34,764 nucleotides of DNA from Candidatus Nanohaloarchaea archaeon (GCA_013138765.1 WTCB01000028.1:1-34764), one strand, 5' to 3'; shown: positions 1-7,690, counted from the first letter of the stretch. Made by a program: numbers and translations. The notes: generated by a model not told the origin, from the sequence alone.

Positions 1-290
1 TAGATTCTCTTATTCATAATATATACCACTTAAAATACCTATATATTATATAATTTATATAGATATAAAAAATTTATCCCACAAAACACACTATATCCAA
101 AAAACTAACGCCCCCTTCCCACAAACCATAACAGCGAGAACTCAACTCTTCACTCACATTCGTTCGCTTGTCCTCATTTCATTCGGAGAACATAACAAAT
201 GCTTTTAAGGTTACGCCTACGACTCCACCCAAATTAGTCCTGCGGACTAACTTCTCATAATCCAATCTGTTAAATCCAATTTCAAGTTTC
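1..290. other. AT-rich flank plus attC-like spacer, no gene seen
   Basis: The first ~100 bases are nearly pure A/T with no ORF. From about 105 the sequence becomes GC-richer and contains words such as CATTCGTTCGCTTG that recur in the two spacers downstream. It holds a 7-bp hairpin (TTAGTCC-TGC-GGACTAA, 234-250) and a weak attC-like frame, listed separately. I see no coding region, tRNA or rRNA here. Confidence 0.5.
190..275 (+). other. Weak attC-like site 0
   Basis: The left half, ATAACAAATGCTTTTAAGG (from 193), closely resembles the left half of the better site at 787 (TTTAACAAAGCTTAAAGGG). A possible right end, GTTAAAT (269-275), fits the attC R' consensus GTTRRRY. The two halves pair only weakly, the R'' box (ACATAAC) breaks the consensus at one position, and the central hairpin TTAGTCC/GGACTAA could be the apical stem. 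It lies just 3' of the minus-strand ORF at 291-680. Treat it as a degenerate or doubtful site. Confidence 0.25.
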
Positions 291-680
291 CTACCGAGAA
301 TACTGAGATTCATAATGTTTTAATTGTCTATAACCAAATCTATCTCCAAAATCCAAATTATCCATATTACTGGCATCTAACAATTCGATATGACGAAATC
401 CTTCATGTATTCCACTAGTTCTTTTTTCCACAAGAGTTTCATATCTTTCTAGATTTATTTTAATATGAAACCGAGTAAAAAATCCTTCTTCATTTTTTTC
501 TCCAGAAGTCTTTATTCTATCTCTCATTTCGTTATCAATAGATGCGTCTAATGAACAAGTTTTTGAAGGATTTTTAAAATTAAAATAAGTGCCTTGGATT
601 TTCTCATGCCTTAATCTTTCAATCTCATCATTCTCAAAGAATATATAGACATCATTATTTTGTCGTGTTTCTCCTAACAT
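291..680 (-). CDS. Unrecognised 129-aa protein (possible cassette gene)
   Basis: I do not recognise this protein. It is 129 residues, charged and soluble, with no membrane segment, signal peptide or cysteine motif, and looks alpha/beta. The ORF is credible because a TATA-like element (TTTATTAAAG on the minus strand) sits about 25-30 bp before the ATG, as for a leaderless archaeal transcript, and the reading frame is uninterrupted between two structured spacers. It is transcribed opposite to the next two small genes. If the spacers at 190-275 and 787-903 are attC sites, this is an antisense gene inside one cassette, an arrangement known for some cassettes that carry their own promoter. Confidence 0.6.
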   Translation of the reverse strand: MLGETRQNNDVYIFFENDEIERLRHEKIQGTYFNFKNPSKTCSLDASIDNEMRDRIKTSGEKNEEGFFTRFHIKINLERYETLVEKRTSGIHEGFRHIELLDASNMDNLDFGDRFGYRQLKHYESQYSR

Positions 681-786
681 AATAATATAAGTTATTACTT
701 ACTTTAATAAATTATCGGAAACTTGAAACTCCTTCGCTCCATTTCATTCCGCTAGGGCACGTTGCACTCTCGCTAACGCTCGGCGG

Positions 787-903
787 ATTTAACAAAGCTT
801 AAAGGGTTCACTCGTTGCAGTTCGCTCTCTCAAATTTTTTCTCAGCCCTCACTCACTAAGTTCGTGGAGGAAGAGAAAACTTCCCTTAAGCCCGTTGTTA
901 GGC
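787..903 (+). other. Candidate integron attC recombination site 1
   Basis: The 117-bp element begins with ATTTAAC, which fits the R'' consensus RYYYAAC, and ends with GTTAGGC, which fits R' GTTRRRY. The two ends pair: AAC/GTT, then AA/TT across a small internal loop, then GCTTAAAGGG against CCCTTAAGC. That last stem is continuous except for one unpaired A in the left arm. A single extra base in the left L-box is the hallmark that sets attC orientation, here reading left to right. Length is within the usual attC range. The interior is not strongly paired. A separate stem (TAGGCGA...TCGCCTA, 899-923) overlaps the right end. A covariance-model search is the decisive test. Confidence 0.55.
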
Positions 904-964
904 GAACTTTTTTTACTCGCCTACAAGCACAACATTTATTAAAACCAGATGAACAATTAATTAT

Positions 965-1249
965 ATGAAACTACACGACATAAAAATCATCAAAAAGGAT
1001 GAAAGAGGCACAATTTATGATTGTGGCAAATCTAGCTTTATTTCTAGAAAGAAAGGAACTATTAGTGCCAATCATAAACATGAGGATCCTGAAATTGTTT
1101 ATCTGATTAAGGGAGAAATAGAATTGACAATTGGTGATGAAACAAAGATAGTAAACGCGCCAGTCATGTTCAAGACTGATTCTAATGTTTATCACAAATT
1201 AGTTGCGCTAACTAATATAGAACTTGTAATCGATAGGGACGGCGAGTAA
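965..1249 (+). CDS. Small single-domain cupin protein
   Basis: The 94-residue protein is one cupin beta-barrel. Motif 1 is HKHEDPEIVYLIKG (about residues 37-50), giving the two histidines, the glutamate and the glycine of the G(X)5HXH(X)3-4E(X)6G pattern. Motif 2 carries the late histidine (NVYHKLVALTN). A divalent metal site is therefore likely, but the substrate cannot be told from sequence. Such stand-alone cupins serve as sugar-nucleotide enzymes, dioxygenases or small-ligand binders. A TATA-like ACATTTATTAAAA (about 930-942) lies about 25-30 bp before the ATG, so the gene has its own leaderless promoter. It sits between attC-like sites 1 and 2. Confidence 0.8.
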   Translation: MKLHDIKIIKKDERGTIYDCGKSSFISRKKGTISANHKHEDPEIVYLIKGEIELTIGDETKIVNAPVMFKTDSNVYHKLVALTNIELVIDRDGE

Positions 1250-1294
1250 AAAAACTCAAGCTACGCTCTCACTACACTACGTTTCGTTCGGGTC

Positions 1295-1394
1295 ATATAA
1301 CAAGAGATATACGAGAAATGGCTCGGCTCGCCATTTCTCTAAATTTTTCTTTCGCTACGCTACAGAAAAACTTCATATAGCCCTGACGTTCAAC
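1295..1394 (+). other. Candidate attC-like site 2
   Basis: Element between ATATAAC and GTTCAAC, about 100 bp. AAC/GTT ends pair, then a mismatched spacer, then GATATACGAG against CTTCATATAGC, which pair over TATA plus GA/TC with two mismatches. Both terminal boxes depart from the strict RYYYAAC/GTTRRRY consensus at one position. The left arm also contains a perfect 10-bp hairpin, GAGAAATGGC/GCCATTTCTC (1313-1339). It lies just 3' of the cupin gene, where the attC of that cassette would be. Weaker than site 1. Confidence 0.35.
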
Positions 1395-1506
1395 GAAACT
1401 CGAAAGCTCGCCTACGAATTTTTCTTATTTTAAATAAGTTTTTGAATTATATTAATTCCTATTCAGTAAAAAAAGATTTATAAAGATTTCCTGATGTATA
1501 GATTAT

Positions 1507-1962
1507 ATGCCACAAAAAACAGACTCTCAAATGTATCGAGATATTATGCTTGAAACTACTGAAGGCGTTCTGTCAACCGCCAAAAATGTAGTTGAACTGA
1601 CCTTGACGAATCCACATGTTGGATACCGTTTAAATATACAAGGAGAAGTACGGCAGAACCCAGGTGATCTTTCAAAAACCATAACAGAACTCCAAAATAG
1701 CATGGAATTATATTTGTTATCTGATAAAGGCGAACTTATATTCTACGAAGGAAGCACAAATAAAGTAAACATCGCTTCTGTAGACTTAGTGGCTAATAGC
1801 ATCAAATTCTCACGACCAGAAAAAATGTTCGGTTTTAAAGTTCTTATCAAAGAAGAAGAGGGATATGGTCACAAAAAAATACCCACCGAAGATGTAATCG
1901 AAATATACGGTGAGGTATTAAAGGAATTTACAGAAGGTTTTAAAGGAAATATTTTTTCTTAA
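1507..1962 (+). CDS. Unrecognised 151-aa protein (possible cassette gene)
   Basis: No family recognised. The protein is 151 residues, soluble, without transmembrane segments or cysteine clusters. The middle is beta-rich (GYRLNIQGEVRQN, then LYLLSDKGELIFYEG) and the C-terminus helical (VIEIYGEVLKEF). A TATA-like AGATTTATAAAGA at 1470-1482 lies about 30 bp before the ATG, indicating a self-contained leaderless promoter. It is bounded by attC-like site 2 and a structured element at 1979-2048, so it may be a third gene cassette. There are no close neighbours with related function. Confidence 0.65.
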   Translation: MPQKTDSQMYRDIMLETTEGVLSTAKNVVELTLTNPHVGYRLNIQGEVRQNPGDLSKTITELQNSMELYLLSDKGELIFYEGSTNKVNIASVDLVANSIKFSRPEKMFGFKVLIKEEEGYGHKKIPTEDVIEIYGEVLKEFTEGFKGNIFS

Positions 1963-1978
1963 TAATATTATGCTCTCC

Positions 1979-2048
1979 AACATTACGGCGAGCCAAAAAA
2001 CTCTTCAGCTGCTACGGTAACCTCGCCGTATTATACCATTGGTTAGCA
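1979..2048 (+). other. Stem-loop with attC-like ends (site 3, doubtful)
   Basis: A perfect 9-bp stem, TACGGCGAG (1984-1992) with CTCGCCGTA (2022-2030), is framed by AAC on the left (1979-1981) and CCATTGGTTAGCA on the right (2036-2048). The right end looks like an attC R' end but breaks the consensus (GTTAGCA), and the spacers between stem and ends are very unequal (2 versus 11 nt). It could instead be a simple transcript-end hairpin for the gene ending at 1962. A further inverted pair, GTTAGCA (2042-2048) and TGCTAAC (2098-2104), follows. Confidence 0.3.
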
Positions 2049-2154
2049 GTCGCTGAACAAGTATTTTTAAGACCCCACTTTTTTTCACCCAAATTCTTGC
2101 TAACAATCAGCACAGATGAAAGACATATAAATACATAAACATCATTTTTAATCT

Positions 2155-3021
2155 ATGGAAACCTGGTTTATATTTGGCATCTTAAGTTACTTATCATATG
2201 CGATATCGACATCAATTGACAAATATATGATGAATGAAAAATATAACACAATAAAGACAAATACATTGAAGATGTTTTTTGACGGTATAATACTCTTGAT
2301 AGCAAGTTCCATATTTTTCAACATCAGCATAACCAATAACCTAATTTTTGGTTCATTGATCCTTGGAAGCATCTATGCATTCTCAGGAATTTTCTATTTT
2401 GAGACACTAAACCTTAAAGATGTCAGTTCAATTGTCCCATACTACAGCTCAGCATCATTATTGTTTATCTTTTTTGGTTCAATAATATTCTTCAACGAGA
2501 TTGTCAATATATTCAATTACATAGGCATTGCAGCAATAATGATCGGAATATACCTTGTCCTTTCAGAGACCGGTTTAAGACTGCCAAAAAAAGATAAAGG
2601 ATTGACTTATGCGACAATAGTAATCATATTTAGTGTTTCATATTCACTCCTCACCAAACTATTTTTAAATGACATAGAACCCATGGCTCTCGCAATCTGT
2701 ATGTATTTCTCAGCAACATTATTTCTGATATTATACCTACACATATTCAAGAAAGAGAACCTGAAACAGATTACACATTATAAAAGGTATAAGAAACAGA
2801 TAAAGAACATATTTATCGCATCCTTTTTCGGAGCATCAGGCACATTTCTCCTATATTATGCATTATCCGTCGGAAATGCATCAAAAGTATATCCATTAGT
2901 CGGACTCCAGATGATATTTATATTCATGATTGCCACAATTATGCTTAAAGAAAAATTCAGGTTACATAAGTTCATAGGAACCCTCATAGTTTTCATAGGT
3001 ATTTTTTTAATTTCAATTTAA
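2155..3021 (+). CDS. EamA/DMT-family membrane transporter
   Basis: A 288-residue, very hydrophobic protein with about ten predicted transmembrane helices in two repeats of five, as in the drug/metabolite transporter superfamily. The first repeat ends near residue 140 (IGIAAIMIGIYLVLSETG) and the second ends with the matching FIGTLIVFIGIFLIS. Substrates of this family range from amino acids and drugs to nucleotide sugars, so no substrate is assigned. A TATA-like ACATATAAATAC lies about 25-30 bp before the ATG, so it is probably leaderless and monocistronic. It marks the boundary between the small-gene accessory block and the conserved ribosomal cluster. Confidence 0.85.
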   Translation: METWFIFGILSYLSYAISTSIDKYMMNEKYNTIKTNTLKMFFDGIILLIASSIFFNISITNNLIFGSLILGSIYAFSGIFYFETLNLKDVSSIVPYYSSASLLFIFFGSIIFFNEIVNIFNYIGIAAIMIGIYLVLSETGLRLPKKDKGLTYATIVIIFSVSYSLLTKLFLNDIEPMALAICMYFSATLFLILYLHIFKKENLKQITHYKRYKKQIKNIFIASFFGASGTFLLYYALSVGNASKVYPLVGLQMIFIFMIATIMLKEKFRLHKFIGTLIVFIGIFLISI

Positions 3022-3136
3022 TCTGCCTAAAATCCAAAATCAACCCAAAGCTTTTTAAGCTTTTAGTTATTAACACTCTACATATTACTTACTTTGAGCC
3101 ACGTTCTCAAAAAAAATATACAGACGGTGTCATGAT

Positions 3137-3439
3137 ATGAAACTTCCGGAAGAGATTAAGAGATTCTGCCCATCCTGCAACAGCCACAACATGCACAAGA
3201 TAAAAAGGATAAAGACCGCAGGTCGTGCAAAAGCTGGCCTAAAAAAAAGAGACAGACACATCCGAGAAAAACTGCACAAAGGATACGGGGGCAGTCCAAA
3301 ACCACTCCCTGCAAACAGTAACAGATACGGTGCAAAGACAAGTCAGAAGATCATGCTAAAATTTACATGCACAAAATGCAACAAAGCACATCAGAGCACT
3401 GCTCCGAAAAGATCAAAAAAATTCGAGATTACAAGATAG
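3137..3439 (+). CDS. rpl44e: 50S ribosomal protein L44e
   Basis: A 100-residue basic protein with the L44e zinc finger: CPSC near residues 11-14 and CTKC near 78-81. It also has the conserved glycine-rich stretch HKGYGGSPKPLP. Length matches the archaeal family. Start is ATG after GGTG about 9 nt upstream. It heads the archaeal cluster L44e-S27e-aIF2alpha-Nop10-PAC2, with S27e starting 13 bp after its stop. Confidence 0.95.
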   Translation: MKLPEEIKRFCPSCNSHNMHKIKRIKTAGRAKAGLKKRDRHIREKLHKGYGGSPKPLPANSNRYGAKTSQKIMLKFTCTKCNKAHQSTAPKRSKKFEITR

Positions 3440-3452
3440 ATGGTGAATATAT

Positions 3453-3620
3453 ATGGTAGGCACATTCATGAAAGTCAAATGTTCAAAATGTAGCAATGAA
3501 CAGAATATCTTCAGCAAAGCTGCAACTGATGTTAAATGTCTTGTTTGCGAGAGCACACTAGCAAAATCAACAGGCGGAAACTCAAAAATTAAGGCGGATA
3601 TTGTTAAAAAGCTTAAATGA
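3453..3620 (+). CDS. rps27e: 30S ribosomal protein S27e
   Basis: This 55-residue gene is absent from the ORF track. It translates as MVGTFMKVKCSKCSNEQ... and ends ...ADIVKKLK before TGA. The four zinc-ligand cysteines are present as CSKC (10-13) and CLVC (29-32), and the order after L44e is the classic archaeal one. GGTGA (3442-3446) precedes the ATG. Length is slightly short of the usual 60-65 residues. A long T-tract follows immediately. Confidence 0.93.
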   Translation: MVGTFMKVKCSKCSNEQNIFSKAATDVKCLVCESTLAKSTGGNSKIKADIVKKLK

Positions 3621-3667
3621 TTTTTTTTTCTTTTTACAGAATGGGTGTAATGGCCCATACCTTTTTT
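3621..3667 (+). terminator. T-tract and hairpin between S27e and aIF2-alpha
   Basis: The stop codon of S27e is followed by T9-C-T5. A short hairpin (ATGGG at 3641-3645, CCCAT at 3654-3658) and a T6 run come next. Oligo-T is the archaeal termination signal, so part of the transcription probably ends here and aIF2-alpha may be partly independent. Confidence 0.5.
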
Positions 3668-3689
3668 AAAACAATTTTAAGTGAATATT

Positions 3690-4457
3690 ATGCAGAGCAG
3701 CAAAAACAGACCAAAAGTCGGCGAGATAATAATAGCCGAAGTCATAAGCATAAACCCAAACAGCATATACGTCAAACTTGAAGAATACAATATGAACGGA
3801 ATGATCCATGTTACAGAACTATCAACCAGTTGGGTCAAAGACATACGTAAGATTGCAAAAAAAGGCCAAAAATTAGTTCTCAAAGTGCTTCCTTCACGAG
3901 GAGACGGAAGAATCGCCAGTCTTTCATTAAAAAGAGTAAAACCGTCACAAAAACGTGAAAAGCTGGAATTTATTAAAAACGAAAAAAGAGCTGAAAAAAT
4001 TCTTGACTTCTTGATAGAAAAATTAGAATTAAAAGACAACAAAGAAGACATCAAAAAAATAACAGACACGCTCATTGAATATTACGAAAGTCTTTACAAT
4101 GCATTCAGCTCAATTTCTGCAGAAGGTGCAGATAAAGATTTTACCAAAGACATAGGCGAAAAATGGTCAAAAGAAATAGAGATTATCGCAAAAGAAAAAA
4201 TAAGACCAAAAATACTTACTATCCGTGGAAACTTGACAATAAAAAATACCAGCGAGAATGGTCTAAAGATCATAAAAAAAGCATTAAATATAAATAATCC
4301 AAAAATTAAGATAGCATATATCAGCGCTCCAAAATACATGATTGAAATTGAAGGCAAAAATTACGCAGACATGGAAAAAGAACTGGCCAAAACCATTGAA
4401 AGCATAACAGATGCATTAAAAAGCAATAAAGGTGAATGTACATTCGCAAAGGTGTAA
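3690..4457 (+). CDS. Translation initiation factor aIF2 subunit alpha
   Basis: Alpha subunit of the heterotrimeric factor that delivers initiator tRNA to the small ribosomal subunit. An N-terminal S1 domain (VGEIIIAEVISINPNSIYVKL, then GMIHVTELS) is followed by a helical middle and a C-terminal alpha/beta domain (KIAYISAPKYMIEIEGKNY). The ORF track begins at GTG 3681, but that GTG lies inside the Shine-Dalgarno AAGTGA. ATG 3690, five bases further, is the better start and gives 255 residues. The gene overlaps the extended Nop10 frame and is followed at once by Nop10. Confidence 0.93.
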   Translation: MQSSKNRPKVGEIIIAEVISINPNSIYVKLEEYNMNGMIHVTELSTSWVKDIRKIAKKGQKLVLKVLPSRGDGRIASLSLKRVKPSQKREKLEFIKNEKRAEKILDFLIEKLELKDNKEDIKKITDTLIEYYESLYNAFSSISAEGADKDFTKDIGEKWSKEIEIIAKEKIRPKILTIRGNLTIKNTSENGLKIIKKALNINNPKIKIAYISAPKYMIEIEGKNYADMEKELAKTIESITDALKSNKGECTFAKV

Positions 4458-4464
4458 AATCACT

Positions 4465-4656
4465 ATGACCACAATTCGCCGATGCACAGAATGCAGCAGA
4501 TACACAATGAAAGAGATATGTCCTGATTGTAGTTCAAGAACAATTGACCCGCAACCGCCAAAATTTTCACCGCAAGACAGATACGGCAATTACAGAAGAC
4601 AGATGAAGCGCGAGATTGAGATGAAAAAGGAATTGAATAAAGATGAAAACAACTGA
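4465..4656 (+). CDS. nop10: H/ACA ribonucleoprotein protein Nop10
   Basis: A 63-residue protein starting MTTIRRCTECSRYTMKEICPDC, with the C4-type zinc ribbon (CTEC...CPDC) and the following P-P-K-F-SP-D-RYG-YRR pattern of Nop10. Nop10 is a core protein of H/ACA RNPs, which guide pseudouridylation of rRNA with Cbf5, Gar1 and L7Ae. The track starts upstream at GTG 4432, which would overlap aIF2-alpha; ATG 4465 fits the family start. Its 3' end overlaps the PAC2 gene by 14 bp, so they are translationally linked. Confidence 0.93.
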   Translation: MTTIRRCTECSRYTMKEICPDCSSRTIDPQPPKFSPQDRYGNYRRQMKREIEMKKELNKDENN

Positions 4657-5437
4657 AATAACAATATTCAAAAGACCAGAACTGAAAAACCCCATTTTTA
4701 TTGAAGGTCTACCTGGTGTGGGTTACATTGGCAGAAATGTTGCAGGATATTTAATAGATACACTTAAAGCTGAAAAATTCGCAGAATTACATTCATTCCA
4801 TTTTCCACCAGTAGCAATGCTCGATTCCGAAAAAAATGGAAAGATGAGCGCACTTAAAAACGAATTCTATTTCTACAGAGCAAAAAACAGAGATGAACAG
4901 GACATGATAATATTGATCGGTGATGCACAGAGCATGGATCCTATAGGCCATTACGAAATATCAAGAGAAGTAATAAATTTCATAAAAGAATTCAGACCAA
5001 AAATTGTAATGACTCTTGGCGGTTTTGCAACAGGTAAACTTGATAACAAAAAACAGACAGTATTTGGTGCAGCAGTAAAAGACAAGATAATCAAGATATT
5101 TGAAAAAAAAGGCATAAAATTCAAAGACACAAACATAGGCCAGATTATAGGTGCTTCAGGACTTATAGTACTTGAAGCTGAAAAAAATAATATAGATTCA
5201 GTATGTCTTATGGGAGAGACATCAGGAATGCTTCTGTCCGACCCAAAAGCGACAGAAAGTGTACTTGAATTCATCACAAAATACTTAAATTTAAAGATTG
5301 ACATGTCAAAGATTGAAGAAAAGGTCAAAGAGACAGGCGATGTCATTAAGAAAATTGAATCGCTCCAAAAGAAACTGACAACGCAGAGCACTCCAGAAAG
5401 TAGTAGTGATGATGAACATCTGGGATACATAGGTTAA
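4643..5437 (+). CDS. PAC2-family protein (archaeal PbaB-like)
   Basis: A 264-residue member of the PAC2 family, related to proteasome assembly chaperones. The N-terminus has the family signature FIEGLPGVGYIGRNVAGYL, followed by the central ILIGDAQ...ITLGGFATG-like core (MTLGGFATGKL) and VCLMGETSGML. The last ~40 residues form a charged helical tail. Archaeal members form ring oligomers and have been linked to proteasome assembly, but this particular member's role is inferred. It overlaps Nop10 and precedes RpoK, the usual archaeal arrangement. Confidence 0.88.
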   Translation: MKTTEITIFKRPELKNPIFIEGLPGVGYIGRNVAGYLIDTLKAEKFAELHSFHFPPVAMLDSEKNGKMSALKNEFYFYRAKNRDEQDMIILIGDAQSMDPIGHYEISREVINFIKEFRPKIVMTLGGFATGKLDNKKQTVFGAAVKDKIIKIFEKKGIKFKDTNIGQIIGASGLIVLEAEKNNIDSVCLMGETSGMLLSDPKATESVLEFITKYLNLKIDMSKIEEKVKETGDVIKKIESLQKKLTTQSTPESSSDDEHLGYIG

Positions 5438-5468
5438 ATATAAATATTTAAAAAAGACGGTGAAATCA

Positions 5469-5636
5469 ATGGAAAGATACTCAAGATTTGAAAAAGCAAG
5501 GATTATAAGCGCACGGGCATTACAGATTTCAATGGGTGCACCAAGCCTTCTTAAGAAAGCTCCCGGCAACCCGATCGAAGCTGCAAAAGAAGAATATGCA
5601 ACAGACATTATTCCGATAACAGTCATAAGACCTTAA
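5469..5636 (+). CDS. rpoK: DNA-directed RNA polymerase subunit K (Rpo6)
   Basis: Not in the ORF track because it is only 55 residues. It reads MERYSRFEKARIISARALQISMGAP... and ends DIIPITVIRP. This is the Rpo6/omega signature: T/S-R-FEKARIIGARALQ-S-GAP, then A-EE...IPI-VIRP. Rpo6 helps assembly of the largest polymerase subunit. GGTGA (5459-5463) precedes the ATG by 5 nt. In many archaea it is preceded by RpoN, which I do not find here. Confidence 0.95.
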   Translation: MERYSRFEKARIISARALQISMGAPSLLKKAPGNPIEAAKEEYATDIIPITVIRP

Positions 5637-5703
5637 ATTCTTATTTTTTTAACATTTTTTCTAAACATATATACCCAACACAACCAATTATAACAAGATA
5701 ACC

Positions 5704-6855
5704 ATGATAATTCACAGTCTTCATGCAGAAAAAATTCTTGACAGCCGTGGTAACTGGACTGTTCGCGCTTACGTCAACGGCATATCAGGCACAGCCCCAA
5801 GTGGTGCATCAACAGGCACCTATGAAGCAAAAGTAATACCAGCAGACAGAGCAGTAGACATAATAAACACAAAATTGCAACGATTGGTAGGAGAAAATTT
5901 TAATCAGATTGATGCAGACATATTGATCGAGACTATTGACGGCACAGATAATTTTGAAAAGATTGGTGGAAACACAGCAATTGCCGTATCATTTGCAGTA
6001 TTTAATGCAATCCACAACTCAACAAAGATTACAAAAAAGATATTCCCGTATCCGCTCGGAAACGTATTCGGAGGAGGCGCGCATGGTGGCGCAACATCGT
6101 TTCAAGAATTTCTCGCACTGCCGACAAAAGCAAAATCAATTTATGAAGCATTAGACTCAAATGTAGAGCTTCATCACAGATTACGGGAAACCTTAAATAA
6201 AAAGGTAAAAACAGTAGGAATAAATGACGAAGGCGCACTGACAGCAGACATAGACGACCTAAAAGCACTAGACATAATTACAGACATAGCAGAAGATGTA
6301 GGATGCAGGATCGGTCTTGATGTAGCCGCTTCAGAATTTTTCAATAAAGGACAATATACATACAGATCACTCAAAAAAACATTAAGTCCTGAAGACCAAC
6401 TTGATTTCCTGACAGAAACAGCCAAAAAATACAGATTAATATACCTTGAAGACCCTTTCGACGAAAATGATTTTAAGAACACGCAAGAACTGACAAAAAA
6501 GATAGGCAACAGGTGCTTTGTATGTGGTGATGATCTTTTTGTCACAGATGAAAAAAGACTTCAGAGAGGGATAGATACAAAAACTGCAAATTCATTGATA
6601 ATAAAACCAAATCAGGTCGGCACAGTATCACTTGCGCAAGACACAGTATCGCTTGCCAAAAAACATGATATAACACCTATAATATCACACAGGTCAGCTG
6701 AAACAGTTGACTCAACGATAAGCAGACTTGCCCTTTTCTGGAGCGCACCGATAATAAAAGCTGGCGTGATAGATATGCGCATCTCAAAATTAAATGAATT
6801 GATACGCCTCTGGAACATGGCAGAAACACCTAAAATGGCAAAACTGAATAAATAA
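5704..6855 (+). CDS. eno: Enolase, short and divergent
   Basis: Phosphopyruvate hydratase, converting 2-phosphoglycerate and phosphoenolpyruvate in glycolysis/gluconeogenesis. The 383 residues are clearly shorter than the usual ~420-430. The N-terminal loop (PSGASTGTYEA), the FQEF glutamate, EDPF and GDDLFVTD metal-site segments, the IIKPNQVGT lysine, SHRSAET and the late IKAG lysine region are all present. Several normally invariant stretches are altered: FGGGAHGG where NGG-HA is usual, DEGALTADI for DEGGFAP, and IKAGVIDMRISKLNEL for the usual RSER-KYNQLLRI. The catalytic residues seem kept, so activity is likely but not certain. It sits between RpoK and S2 as in many archaea. Confidence 0.93.
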   Translation: MIIHSLHAEKILDSRGNWTVRAYVNGISGTAPSGASTGTYEAKVIPADRAVDIINTKLQRLVGENFNQIDADILIETIDGTDNFEKIGGNTAIAVSFAVFNAIHNSTKITKKIFPYPLGNVFGGGAHGGATSFQEFLALPTKAKSIYEALDSNVELHHRLRETLNKKVKTVGINDEGALTADIDDLKALDIITDIAEDVGCRIGLDVAASEFFNKGQYTYRSLKKTLSPEDQLDFLTETAKKYRLIYLEDPFDENDFKNTQELTKKIGNRCFVCGDDLFVTDEKRLQRGIDTKTANSLIIKPNQVGTVSLAQDTVSLAKKHDITPIISHRSAETVDSTISRLALFWSAPIIKAGVIDMRISKLNELIRLWNMAETPKMAKLNK

Positions 6856-6970
6856 ACAAAAAACAGCATACTCTATAAACCTTTAAAAAGATTTCACATC
6901 AAATACTCTTACAATTTCTTAGCATAATGCTTAAAGAAACTGATATTAAAAAATAATAAGGTGTTTATAG

Positions 6971-7630
6971 ATGACCGAAAATGCAAAAGTGGCACTGGAA
7001 CAGACAGGAGAGACAAAACTCCTACCAGCAAGCAATTACCTATCAGCAGGTATTCATATAGGTATGAAACAGAGAGTAAAAGCTATGGAACGATATATCT
7101 ACAAAGTACGTTCAGATAAATTAGCAGTATTCAATGTTCAGCTTATAGATGAACAGATACAAAATGTTGCAAACCTTCTTACACAATACAACCCAGAAGA
7201 CATTTTAGTTGTCTCAAGAAAAAAGAATGGCCACAAACCAGTTGTTAAATTCGCAGAAGCTATAGGTGGCGCAAAAGTCATATATGGACGATTTTATCCG
7301 GGAACACTTACAAACCCAAATTACGAAAAATACATGGAACCAAAAATAGTTATAGTAACTGATCCATTTTTAGACAAGCAGATCGTTTCTGAAGCCGTTG
7401 ATTCAAACGTGCCGATCATAGGTCTTTGCGACACATTCAACAACCCAAAAAACTTAGATGTTATAATTTCCATGAACAATAAGGGTAAAAAAGCGATAGC
7501 ACTTGTTTACTGGCTTCTTGCAAGAGAGATTCTTAAAAACAAAGGCGAAATCAAAGGCGACGCAGAATTCAAATTCACACTTAATGACTTTGAAATGCCA
7601 GAGTTTGAAGAAAAGGAAGAAAAAGAATAA
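6971..7630 (+). CDS. rps2: 30S ribosomal protein S2 (uS2)
   Basis: A 219-residue uS2 protein. Family landmarks are GIHIGMK near residue 29, KMERYIYKVRSD-like (AMERYIYKVRSDKLAVFNV), GGAKVIYGRFYPGTLTNP and the PIIGLCDT-NP block near the middle, ending in an acidic EEKEEKE tail. GGTG lies 11 nt before the ATG. The gene closes the RpoK-enolase-S2 cluster and is followed by strong oligo-T tracts. Confidence 0.96.
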   Translation: MTENAKVALEQTGETKLLPASNYLSAGIHIGMKQRVKAMERYIYKVRSDKLAVFNVQLIDEQIQNVANLLTQYNPEDILVVSRKKNGHKPVVKFAEAIGGAKVIYGRFYPGTLTNPNYEKYMEPKIVIVTDPFLDKQIVSEAVDSNVPIIGLCDTFNNPKNLDVIISMNNKGKKAIALVYWLLAREILKNKGEIKGDAEFKFTLNDFEMPEFEEKEEKE

Positions 7631-7641
7631 GCTTAAAAAAC

Positions 7642-7690
7642 CTTTTTTTCTCTCTTTATTTTTTTATCATATTTAATTTACTTTTTTTCT
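7642..7690 (+). terminator. Oligo-T terminator after rps2
   Basis: Repeated T-runs (T7, T7, T7) begin 12 nt after the rps2 stop. No strong hairpin is needed for archaeal termination. This marks the end of the ribosomal cluster. Confidence 0.65.

Noticed and set aside
2042-2104. Terminal inverted repeats of an insertion sequence (GTTAGCA...TGCTAAC)
   Set aside because: Only 7-bp arms 49 bp apart, with no ORF between and no target duplication.
1-2150. Integron integrase or transposase
   Set aside because: No tyrosine recombinase, DDE or HUH protein is encoded in any frame of the window, so only attC-like sites can be argued.
4432-4656. Nop10 start at GTG 4432
   Set aside because: Would add 11 non-family residues and overlap aIF2-alpha; ATG 4465 fits Nop10 homologues.
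5438-5703. RpoN or L13/S9 genes expected near RpoK in many archaea
   Set aside because: The only small gene between PAC2 and enolase is RpoK; no RpoN-like CFTCG frame was found.
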